DNA from: Tetradesmus obliquus
Lineage: Eukaryota > Chlorophyta > Chlorophyceae > Sphaeropleales > Scenedesmaceae
DNA: 64,000 bases
NCBI GenBank assembly: GCA_030272155.1
Contig: CP126204.1
Location: forward strand, 1,541,501 to 1,605,500
Reading direction: 5' to 3'
Made by a program: the position numbers and the translations under genes
The notes under the pieces: model-generated
The model's database searches: none
Seen by the model: only the letters and a program-made list of their open reading frames with translations
Told to the model about the DNA's origin: nothing
Shown here: piece after piece, positions 32,642 to 43,399 of the stretch
Position numbering within the stretch: position 1 is the stretch's first letter
How the letters are laid out: the number at the start of each line of letters is the position of its first letter

Positions 32642-33143
32642 GTTGCTGCCCGTGAACCTGTGTCGTCTGTGCGAGTGTTGCTGTTCCCTGCCACACCGGT
32701 GGTCTGGAAAGGACGCTATGCCGATGTCGTCATCCTCTACGTAATGTCATCAAGACGTCAGTGCGCGATCGTTTATGCATCGATGAGGTCGGAGATGCCA
32801 TGTCCGTGCCTGTCACTCTCAACTAGGGCTTACCTGGGCTGGCACCGCCAACAGTCACTTGGAAAGAACATTGCAAGGGCCAGTGTTGCATAGTGCCATT
32901 GCTTTGCACAACCGTGACTCTTGCAGCGGACATGCGCTGCTCGTTACCGCCGTAATTCCTCGAAGGCTCTTGAATTGTCTGCACTACTGCCTGCGCTGAT
33001 TACTACGGAACCTCGTCAGTAAACTTTACAACATTTCAATCTGATTGAGGGTCTTCATTCTGGACATCGGCGTTCGGTACCACACTGTGTAGCACGTTAG
33101 CAGAACATTCGGCACGGGAGGTCTCACCAGCACAGGCAGCAGC
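32642..33143. other. 5' flank between diverging MYND-family starts
   Basis: About 500 bp between the minus-strand MYND start (32641) and the plus-strand fragment start (33144). The bases just before each ATG are alike (…ggcagcarcATG), so the flanks were duplicated with the starts. No other gene seen. Confidence 0.55.
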
Positions 33144-33214
33144 ATGTCTCGCAGGCGTCGGGAGCAGCAGATTGAGCGGGAACTGCAGGATAGTGAGGCC
33201 GTAGCACGACAGTC
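33144..33214 (+). pseudogene. Inverted fragment of MYND-family exon 1
   Basis: Reads MSRRRREQQIERELQDSEAV then ARQ. It is clearly related to MPPRRQEQQQKEQMLHDIEA (32641, minus) and to MPPRSQEQQHEQMLQSMESV with ARQ (34138, minus), but lies on the opposite strand. It stops abruptly at about 33214, where it fuses to antisense exon 2 of the neighbouring copy. Confidence 0.7.
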
Positions 33215-34138
33215 ATATGGCGACCAGTCTCCTGGTGAGCTGCTCCACTGCTGCCCGATGGTCTGCAACAGCAGCACTAAGCTGGCACCCATGCTAACCA
33301 GCAGCCCTGCACAGCAACAGCAGCAGCAGCAGCAGCAGCAGAATGATGACGGTGGTGCGAGCAGTCCAGCAGCTGGCAGGCGTTGCTGGTGTGCTTGCAT
33401 GTAGACAGCTGTCTACCCAAATCACAAGGCATGCATACGTAGTGAAGCACACTGCGCACCAGTGCAGAATGCAAGGTGTGTTGGAAACTGCAGCGTTCTG
33501 GAAACACCAATAGCAACAGCGGCGTGCATCTGTGCGATGGCTGCACTCACAGCTGCTGCATAAAGCAGCCTCCACAAAGGTAGTGGCACACGTGCCAAGC
33601 ACACACCTGACTGCTCCAGCTGCTGCATCATTGCTGCTACCAGGGCTGCTGCATTTAAGCCTGACTGGGGCGCCTGCACAGCTTCACTAAGTGCAGCGCA
33701 CATCGCATATAAGCATGAACAGACACCCCTCCACAACTCCGCTGCGGTGAGAGGCCTTGTGCGTGCCTGGTCTTGCTGGAGCTGCTGCTGCAGCAGATCC
33801 AACCGCAGCTGCTCTGGCTGCTGCTGCAGCCAAGCCAGCAGGGTGCCCAAACTGCGAGCTGCCTGCTGACGCAGCAGCAGACCTACAGCGCGGCCGCGCG
33901 CTGCTACTGGTGTTTCCGAAACCCGCAGTCGCTGTAATACTGTGCCGACACTGACACAGAGTTCATTACTGCATGCTAGCAACTCCTTCTGCGCAGGTGT
34001 GGGATCAGCAGCAGGTGGGGGCTGCTGCAGCACCTGGCAGGCCACAGGGTGCTGCAGCAGTGCATGCATCTGGCGTGCTACGGACTCCATGGACTGCAGC
34101 ATCTGCTCATGCTGCTGCTCCTGACTCCTCGGTGGCAT
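33215..34138 (-). pseudogene. Truncated second copy of the MYND gene's 5' half
   Basis: Exon 1 is 34138-33607, open for 177 codons, starting MPPRSQEQQHEQMLQSMESV and containing VGLLLRQQAARSLGTLLAWL, close to the first copy's LGLLLCQQVARSVGTLLAWL. It ends at a gtgtgt donor. Exon 2 starts at 33306 (GLLVSMGASLVLLLQTIGQQ) and breaks off near 33215 against the inverted fragment; everything further, including the MYND finger, is missing. Exon 1 here is better preserved than in the 'complete' gene at 32641. Unequal exchange could have split one gene's good 5' end from its good 3' end. Confidence 0.7.
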
Positions 34139-35449
34139 GCTGCTGCGTGTGCTCCTGGAACTTCCTGTGCTGCACTTGCTGTTGTCCTGCCGTACCGGTG
34201 GTGCTCTTTGACCGCAGTTGCGATGAAACTACTATAAACATTGCAGTTGTTCCATGTTGCCCCGTGCCGAAGCAAGTATCAAAGATGGCGGCACTGTCAC
34301 AGTTCGTTAGGGTTGCAAAGAGAAACGGCAACACACGGCTGATGCAGGATTCACGGAATTAAAGCAATCAGAGTAGTGGATTTACAATGTGCTGATGTGT
34401 GGCTGTTGGCACGGTATCTGATAGTCGAGAAGGGTTGTAACGTGAGGGTCAAACATGTCATCAACCCTACACCTGTCCCATGAACATGAGATCCGTGATT
34501 ACTTTACCTTGACCAACTAGGTTTTTACCTTCGTCGCTGACCTTACCACCGACGGTGTCTTGTTTTCCGTTGGCTCAATCCATCTACTAGACAGCTATGC
34601 TGTCTGCCGGTACCACACACAGTGGGTTCAATGGTTTACTGGCGATATTCTGCTGGTCTGGTCAGACCAGACTGGTCTGACTGGCTGCTTCTGCATTTGT
34701 CACAGCCCAGCGCCAAAGAAACTTTCCACGGCGGCGGCAGCAGTCATGAGTTCTCATCTGGGCCAGCATTCAGCCATACGCACATGGCCGTGCATCCTCA
34801 GACACGCGGGAACTGTGGTTCACAACTGTTCATCTCGTACAGGTCAGGCCAACACTCCCGCCGGCAAGGTGCTAGCAGCGTGACGCTGCTGCTTGTCAGG
34901 CAGGGCCAGGTGCAGCCCCTGCTGCAGCATCTACTAGATAGTAGTGACATCCCGCTGTTCCACACAAGCCAGGTCTGGCCGGCTGCTTGGCTGCCAGGCT
35001 GCTAAAGTGGCACGTCCACACCTCCACTTGACACCAGCAACTCGCACCCACTGCACAGCCAGAGCTACCATGCACACTGCTAGGTCCTACTGCGCTGCCA
35101 TGTTGCCGACGACAGCATCCAGCGCTTTCCTGCAAGCATAGGAGGCAGGCGCAGTAGGAAAGGCATGGCACGGTCAGGGGAGCGACCAAGTTGGCATTGC
35201 TTGGTGTAAGATAGAGATTGATGCACTACACAGCAAGCACGGTGTATAACTACGCCGGATGCACAGCACACCAACAATGCTGCGGCAGCTTTTACGCTGC
35301 GGCAGCGGCAACAGCAATGCCCCAGGAGAGCCACCTACTTGGGAGTAGTGCATGCATGCATGGCAGTGGCAAGCAGCTCCACCTGAGCCAGAAGACCAGA
35401 TGTATTCATGAAAATCACAGACAGTCATGCAAATGCACCAGCAGGCACC
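34139..35449. other. Intergenic
   Basis: 1.3 kb between the second MYND copy's start and the BCCIP stop. Open frames on plus (about 34560-35005) show no motif and no convincing splice chain. A 21-bp palindrome (two 10-bp arms, 1-nt spacer) lies at 34661-34681. Confidence 0.55.
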
Positions 35450-36417
35450 TCACCTGGCTGCAGGCACTTTGCTGGCGGGCAGCAGCAGCACCAGCCGCAG
35501 CGGCTGCAGCTCGTCCTTGCCCACCGCCCGCCCCTCCACAGGGAATGTGAAGGCTGCTGCAGCCTGCGCGTGGAAGAACTCGTCCTCGGGGCGCACATAC
35601 ACGATGTGTGGTGTGCCCGGCTGCAAACAAAAAAGCAGGCAGCCAGATGTTACACATGAGTGGATGGATCAGCAGTGACAAGGATGGTGAACAGACTCGC
35701 AGCGTATGCTGCACCAGCAAACTCCCAAATAAACGACGCAAGAACCTCAGACCTACGCCTGTGATGGCACCCACAGAGAACCAACCACAGTTGCACCAAC
35801 TGGATCACAGAAGATGCTGCAAAGAACCAGCCAGACCAAACACTAGCTCAACCATACCTGCTGCGCTGGCTGCTCCCCTTTCTGCTTCTTCGCCTGCTGC
35901 TGTGGCTGCTGCTGCTGCTTCTTGCTCTTTGGGACGGCCGGCGGCTTGCCTGCGCTTGGCCCTGCTGCTGCTGCTGCTGCTGGCTGGCCTGCCAGGGGGT
36001 CGCTGTACACGCGCGTCAGCAGCAGGTACTGCTTGAACTTGTAGTAGTCGAGCACGTCCTGCGGATGCAAATGCGGGCACGAGCAAGCAGTATACAAGTT
36101 AACAGTCGCAGCTGTGAGCAGCAGGTGCTGCTTGAACTTGTAGAACTCCTGCACATCCTGCGGATGCAGGCAGTAACAAGGCTGGCAAAGATACTTGCTA
36201 GCGACGAACGGAAAGGCCAAGACAAGTGTGCGAGCTGCGGATGCATGTACTTGTGCCTGCATGGATCTGGCGCCTGTTAAAATGCTTAGCCGCCACGCAT
36301 GCTGTTGCTGTCGCACCTGTGGCACGCCTGCTGCTGCTGCTGCAGCTGATGGTGGTGCTGGTGCTGGTGCTGGTGCTGCTGCTGCTGGTGGTGGTTGTTC
36401 ACCTGCGCCTCAGCCTG

Positions 36418-36456
<39 letters not shown>

Positions 36457-37047
36457 CACACTTGCAGCTCCTACTTTGCTGCTGCTGCTGCTGCTGCTGC
36501 CGTCTCTCACCTGCGGCTCGTCCTCTGTGGCCCACCCCACTTCGTCAAACAGCGCCTGCACCAGCGGCGGCGCCAGCTGCGGCGGGCAGTTGACCAGCCG
36601 CTCGTTGATGATCAGGCCGGTGCCGGGCGCATCCCACGCCTGCAGGGTGATGAGACAAGCACTAGGTGTCTGTTTGTGTGTTTGCAGATATCAGCTGGCA
36701 CAGTGTTAACTGAGTTGACACCTGCACAGGATGACATGTTTATGGCTTGATTGGTAACATGATGATGATGAGAATGACATGTTTACCAAGTTCGGCAGGG
36801 ATGTTGAGTGCATGCTGCCAGGCAAGCGCTGGCCCCGGCGCGTCAGCCGCCGTGGAGTGAGTGCCTTGAAAGACGCCGGTCACAGCCAGATGTGGTAGCT
36901 GCTGCTGCCAGCCCTGTAATTGCGGTGCCTGTACAGCACACTCCAAACTCTTGCTGAGCCCACATTTGCTGGAAGTCTATCACCCCTGCTGCCAGCTCAG
37001 CTCTTGCGGCTGTAGCTGCATGCTCCACACTCATCACAGCGTATGCT

Positions 37048-37085
<38 letters not shown>

Positions 37086-38286
37086 GCACCTTTGCCAGCT
37101 TGTCCTTCAGCGCAGCGTCCTTGCACTTGCCCAGCACGTACTGCCATATACTGCACATTCCGCGCATCATCAGATGCCATCATAGCCAGCCAGCTGTGGC
37201 AGCTACTGCTGCCAGCCCCATGGTTCAAATTATGCCTATGTAGCGCACCACTCCGTCAAGTGGCTGAGCCAGCACTGCAATTGGCCGTCATTGCCCCTGC
37301 TGCCAGCTGCGGCTCTGCTGCAGTGACCCCAGAAAAACGCAAAGCTACACACAACTGCACAGCAATCTGCTGCTGCTGCTGCAGCCGCACCTTTGCCAGC
37401 TTGTCCTTCAGCGCAGCGTCCTTGCACTTGCCCAGCACGTACTGCCGTATCTGCTGCATGAAGCCGGCCTGCTTGTGCTGCTGCGTGTTGAGCACTGTCA
37501 TGACCGCAATGGGGTCCTCATCCTCCCCGGTGCGCACCACTGTGCCCACAGACGCCTGCAGCAGCACATCACAGATGGAAAGACTGAAGCACAGGAGGCG
37601 CGGGGGGCTGCTGAATGGGAGTTTGAACAGCGCCTTTGCGCGCCAAGCACAGTTCATGGCCAAGCGTGCTCAAGTGCAACCCATGCTTGCACTATTGCTT
37701 GGAATATTGCGGATGGGGACTGATATGCTGTTGGCAGCAGCATCTGTCCTGCTGTGAGCAGTCGGAGCCAGGGGGCAAGGCCCATGGCTGCTGTTGCCTG
37801 CAGCAGCATGCATGCTGCCGGCTGCCAGTGTTGCTGCAGATGTCCTGCAATAAAGCACCTTCTGCAGGTACCATGCTCAGGGGCTAAAAAGGTATGTCAG
37901 AACACGTGTTGCACCTTGCTGCACCCTACCTGCGCTATGATCGTGTCAACCAGGGGGCTGCTGTCATACTGCTGCCCATCCAGATATGTGTGCAGCAGCG
38001 CTTTCAGACCATGAAAGTCCGACTCCTTGGGGTCGAAAAACTGAAAGTCAACGTTTATTTGATCGAATGGGTCCTCGTCTGGGCTGTCCTCGTCGTCCTG
38101 CTCGTCCGACACCTCAGGAGCAGAGTCATCGCCTTCGCTGCTGCTGTCCTCACTGCCACCCTCGCTGCTTTCATCTTCAGATGGCTCTTCCTCTTCTTCT
38201 GCCTCCGGTTCGTGCTGTGGTTGCTGCTGCTCCTGCTCTGCCTCAGCAGCCTGCTGCTCCTTGTCCATAGCTTTACGCTTTCCCAT
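35450..38286 (-). CDS. BCCIP: BCCIP / Bcp1 homologue
   Basis: Five exons in phase: 37930-38286, 37391-37555, 36511-36639, 35858-36058 and 35450-35620, giving 340 residues. After a very acidic N-terminus (about residues 20-75, Glu/Asp/Ser) the family core begins: FDQINVDFQFFDPKESDFHG, LKALLHTYLDGQQYDSSPLV, then VGTVVRTGEDEDPIAVMTVL, NERLVNCPPQLAPPLVQALF, DEVGWATEDEPQ and DYYKFKQYLLLTRVYSD. The end reads VYVRPEDEFFHAQAAAAFTF and LVLLLPASKVPAAR. Exon 4 includes an inserted Ala/Gln/Lys-rich linker of about 40 residues not expected from the yeast or animal proteins. Yeast Bcp1 is a nuclear chaperone and export factor for ribosomal protein uL14 (Rpl23); human BCCIP also has genome-stability roles. 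A nuclear role is inferred from family. Introns hold copies of the exon 2 and exon 4 edges. Confidence 0.92.
36115..36173 (-). repeat. Copy of BCCIP exon 4 acceptor and 5' end
   Basis: Near-copy of 36017-36070 reading DVQEFYKFKQHLLLT with a ccgcag acceptor, just upstream of the real exon (DVLDYYKFKQYLLLT). Confidence 0.88.
37080..37153 (-). repeat. Copy of BCCIP exon 2 3' end with donor
   Basis: Repeats 37382-37455 (YVLGKCKDAALKDKLAK and gtgcgg donor) about 300 bp into the next intron. The flanking intron sequence (about 36900-37075 against 37200-37380) is also related, so the duplication is larger than the exon piece. Confidence 0.85.
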
Positions 38287-39761
38287 GACGTCTGAGCAGC
38301 TATCTAAGTCACATTTAAGTCATGAAAAGCTGCCTGGCACACTGCTACTGGATTTACCAGTCTGCAAAGACAGCTAGGGCTTTGTGACCAATGTTATGAC
38401 CAGACTGAACCACTGATGTTGCTGTGATGCATCATCGCAGCTAGCAGTTTTGGCTTGATGAAGCAGCTGTCCAGCAACTGCAGCAGCTGATGGTGGCGTG
38501 CCAGAGGAACATCCAGAGGCAGCAGCAGCGCACTTGGCCGCCGCCGCGGCTGCGGCAACACTGCTGCGGCAGCAGCTTACACCGGCCCGGCGGGTGAACC
38601 TGCGTGCACGTGCTGGCAAGGGCAGTATCCGGGTTGCAGTCTGCAGCGCTGCTCGCACGGTGGTGCTGGCGTCTGGTGCCAGTTTTCTGTTGTCGCTGGT
38701 GCTAGTACAGCATGAGACTGGTGAGTCTTCCGTTGCTAGAGGGGTCATCGCAGTCACGGTGCAACTTGTCCGACTAACACCCCTGCAGGGCCGCCACTAG
38801 TGGGCAGCTGCCCACTCGGTGGTCGTCAACGGTCCCACTTGGGCATTTTGGAAATGCCAAGGCTCTGCAAGTCCTGGTACAGGGATCTTGCCACAAGCAT
38901 GGCAAGTGCTGCGCCGCAAAGTCTGGACACCATACACGGCAACTGTGCACGCGCGTCACGGCAATACAGGCGTAAACATCAGATATCAAAGAACGAAATT
39001 GAATATAGATGTGTTGTACTACAGGTGATGACCAGTCGAGCTCTGCTGCTTGATGCAGCTGCAGCTGCTGCTGCTTAGCAATGCTTTTCAACAGCTATGA
39101 ATGCCAGCAGATGCACCAGGGAGTCTGTATCTGCTGCGATACTCGCCCCTGACATGGAGAGATACTGCAGCAGACGTCAAACTGAGGCACCTCGTCAAAG
39201 TCTGAGCAGTGCAGACACGTCTTGGTGACACGCTTGATCTGTGTGCCAGACGTCATTTCATCCGTGCATTGCTGTACGAACGGAATTTACAATTGTTGAA
39301 GTCACTGTTTCTGAGTTTGTGCTTCTTGGGCTTGCTCTAGTTCCCTGGCGATCTTCTTCTGCTCAGCAGTGCAGTGCACTCTGTTGGCTCCGCGTTACTT
39401 CCATATGACAGCAGATGGGCTGGTAGCAGTCATGGCCGTAGTGCACAAATATACAAATCTGTAGTATACAGCTGCGTCATATCGTCAATGGGGCTGGATC
39501 GCAATAGACTTCCCAACAACCAGTCCTGGCACAGCTAGCACAGCAGCGCCCGCCTACTTCAGCGCTCACAGCTTCACGATAAAAGCACCAGTCAATTCAC
39601 ATCATCAAAGAGAGAGGTAAGGGGTGCGTACGGCGTCATCGCATCGCTGCCAGGTGTCACCTGCGGGAGGGTACGAGCTGAATAATTGTCCTGGCGCTTG
39701 CAGAGTGCAGGCAGCTCAGAATTCAATACAGAACCATCTATTAATCCGATACACTGCAGGG
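38287..39761. other. Region between divergent BCCIP and secreted-protein genes
   Basis: 1.5 kb. A plus-strand stretch at about 38500-38719 (Ala/Leu/Arg-rich, ending at a gtgagt donor) and a possible terminal exon after ctacag at 39025 could belong to a small unrecognised gene, but no ATG or phase-consistent chain was found. I make no gene call. Confidence 0.45.
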
Positions 39762-40459
39762 ATGAGGCGTTGCACGGCACGTTTGGGCTGCCTGGCCTTG
39801 CTGCTGCTCAGCAGCATCGCCAGCTCGGATGCACGATCGGCAGCGTTGCAGCAAGACGCAGCATTCACAAGACAGCTCTTGGTTTCAGACGAACACCTGG
39901 TGTTGGCAGCACAAGTGCCTGCCGCCTGCAGCCCTCCTGCCAACAGCAGCACCCTGACCAAGACAGGCTGCAGTGCTGGCTGCCAGTCCTGCAAGAAGCT
40001 CAAGTCAGCCTCCGGCACAAGGGATTGTGTGTGCTGCAAGGCAGGCTTTGTACCTTCTAAGAGCAGCAACGCAACATGCACTGCCTGTCCTCTGGGCAGC
40101 ACTGCTGGCCTCGCTGGCAGCACCAGATGCACTGACTGCACGCGTGGCCTGACCACCAGCAGCAAGGCTGCCACCACTTGCAACGGTAAGCATAGAGACG
40201 ATGTGCTGGATATGGGATGTCTCAGCATGATTTTCACGAGTTGTAGGCCTTTATTCATAAGAGTGTACTCTTGAAAGTCTAGTGCATGAGCTGCTGACCT
40301 GTAGTCTTGCAGTGCGTGGCATGAGCTGCAGACCTGTACACACCATCAGGCAACCTTGCACTGAAAATACAGTTCATCATGGTACTGCTGCGCCCTGCTG
40401 CTGTTGGGACGCTTGTGCTCGCCACCGCTGCTGCTGATGCTGATGCTGCCGCCGCCGCC

Positions 40460-40490
<31 letters not shown>

Positions 40491-43340
40491 TTGCTGCTGC
40501 CGCTGCTGGTGCTGCCGCCCAGCCTGCCCTGCTGGCAGGGAGCTCACGTCAGGCGCCACCCCACCCGCCTGCAGGGTGTGTGCTGCGGGCTCTGTCTCTG
40601 CAGGAGGCCTGCTGGCAGCCAAGCCAGCCTGCAGCGCATGCAGTGCCAACAAGACAACTCTGGGTGCCAACAGGGTCCGCTGCACCGGTGAGCAGCGTGC
40701 ATACACGTTGTGACAGAAAACAAAAGCTGCTGTGGCAGGTTGCTGATCTGGAGTTCACATCAGTGGTGGCAATGGCTCAGCCACATGATCAGTGCGCCAA
40801 TGCACTGTTAGAGATGCCTGCTGCCTGGACTGTAGGCTGATGCATCCGCTGCTGTAGTTGCTGCTGCTGCCAGCAGATGCAGCTGTATTGGGCTGCCTTG
40901 CCCTCCATCGCCAACACAACACAGCTGCTGCTGCTGCTGCTGCTGACCGCAGGCTGCAAACCTGGGTTTGGCGGCCCCTCTTGCGACATATGCAAGCCCG
41001 GCTTCTGGTCGCCTGGGGGAGCAGCCAACACCGCTACTGCGTGCCGCGCTTGCCCTGATGGCTCAATCACGCTGGGTGAAGGGTCAACAATAAAGGCTGA
41101 TTGTTTGAGCACGGCAATTGGTGAGTTGGTGCGACCTCAGCTGAGGGTGGCCGTACGGCACTTTAGGCCGCCAGTACTGCTGTGCACCAATATGGGTTGT
41201 GCAGCAGTACGGCGGTGCGCCAGTACGGCTGTGCACCAATATGGGTTGTGCAGCAGTACGGCGGTGCGCCAGTACGGCTGTGCACCAATATGGGTTGTGC
41301 AGCAGTACGGCGGTGCGCCAGTACGGCTGTGCACCAATATGGGTTGTGCAGCAGTACGGCGGTGCGCCAGTACGGCTGTGCACCAATATGGGTTGTGCAG
41401 CAGTACGGCGGTGCGCCAGTACTGCTGTGCACCAATATGGGTTGTGCAGCAGTACGGCGGTGCGCCAGTACGGCTGTGCACCAATATGGGTTGTGCAGCA
41501 GTACGGCGGTGCGCCAGTACTGCTGTGCACCAATATGGGTTGTGCAGCAGTACGGCGGTGCGCCAGTACTGCTGTGCACCAATATGGGTTGTGCAGCAGT
41601 ACGGCGGTGCGCCAGTACGGCTGTGCATTTAGTACGGCTGTGCGACGGCATGTTATGTTGTGTCATTTGCGGCATAATGTGCAGTGCCATGGCAGCAAGA
41701 CTCAAACATTTGCATCAGTATTTGCACTCATTCAAGCAATAGCGCTGCGTGTGACTTCGGAGCTGCTCCTGCATGTCAAGAACGCAACACCAAAGTGAGC
41801 AGCGGCAGCAGCAGCAAAAGCAGGGGCACTTGCAACTAACCACAATAAGCGCTTTTACTCAAGCAGCACCGTCAACAAAGCCTTGCGCTGAGGCTACGCT
41901 GCTGTTGCTGCCGCTGCTGCTGTTGCAATTGCAGACACAAACACCACCATACCAGTCAACCTGACAACCATTGCAGAGTTCACCCTTGAGGGAGGCACCT
42001 GCAGCAAAGGCCTGCAGGATGCACTGGTTGCAAAGTACGTTGAAGGAAAGCGGGATGCAGCAGCCACTGACGGGCTTTTAATGAATGCGACATCGGCAGT
42101 TCTCAACTGCACACAGGTGAGGACTGCACAACTTGGTACTGCCTAGCAGACACGAATGACGTTGACAGCTGACGTGCTGATGTTGATGTTGACAGCTGCA
42201 CTGATGTTGATGGCTGCCCATGTGTTGCAGGTGGCAGGCAGCTCGAGCATTCGTATCTTCACACAATCCATCACCATCAGCGCCACTGCCGCACCAGATG
42301 CCGGCAACAACACCGCGTCACCAGCAGCCGATGTTGGTACCGTCGACGCCCGCATTGCAAGCGTGTCTGCAGCTGCAGGCAGTAGCAGTGCGACCGTGTC
42401 GCCTCAGCTGTTCGGCTGGCCCTGGTGGTGGCCACTGGTGTTTGCAAAAAGCAAAACGAGGCCATCTGGAGGCTTGTCAGCAGCAGCTCAAGCTGCCGCA
42501 CGAGCACGCGAGGCTGCTGCAGTGGCGAACCTAGGCCGCGCCAACATCACCTCCAACGGCACCTCGGCAAACGTCTCTGCTGCAGGTGTGCATGGCTGAG
42601 CAGGAGCGGCAGCCGCATAAGCAGCAGCAGCAGCGCACGATGTCCTGATGACAGTTTGAAACGTGCGGGTTGTGTGAACTGCAGCATTGGCTGATGACAT
42701 TACACCCGCGGCATGCATATCATGCACTGCGGCTACAGGAGCAGTGCAATACTGGCTGCTCCTACAACCACCTTTCACTCGCTGTAATGAGCTGAGATCC
42801 GTCAATTCATAGCCACCGAGAGGCACATATGCTGCTGCTGATGATGATGATGATGATCAGGCCAGCAAGCCGCAAGCAACACTCTGTACTGTTCACCAGT
42901 GCCTTGTGTTGCGAGGAGCATACAACTGTCAATGTGTACTGCGACGTACAACAGCCAATGTGTACTGTGACGTACAACTGCCAATGTGTTCTGTGACGCA
43001 CCGCTGTCAATGTGTGTCGTGAGGTGCAACTGCCAATGTGTGCTGCGATGCACAGCTGCCATCGACTACTGCGACGCATCAATGGCACATCCTGCTGCGT
43101 CGCTTGTGATCATGCAGGCGTCGCCCAGTTCCAGATGGGCCAGGCCAACGGTAGCGCTGTCATCGTCAGTAGCAGTGAGTGGACCCTGGCGGTTGCGCTA
43201 CTGCTTGTGACTGCCGGGTTCACGGCAACTTTTTTCAAACCGAACTTGGCATGATGCTGAGCAGTACCTGCACTGCAAGGCTGGTTACATCGCTTGATTA
43301 TAGAACACCTGCTGCGCCCTGCTGCTGTGGTGCTGGCTGA

Positions 43341-43399
<59 letters not shown>

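Noticed and set aside
38498-38800. Ala/Leu-rich plus-strand frame as a plastid-targeted gene
   Set aside because: No ATG in a usable place and no exon chain in phase; noted only as an intergenic remark.
41084-41798. Several 150-200-residue repetitive open frames on both strands
   Set aside because: They are produced by the 49-bp minisatellite, whose unit lacks stops; flanking exons splice around it in phase.
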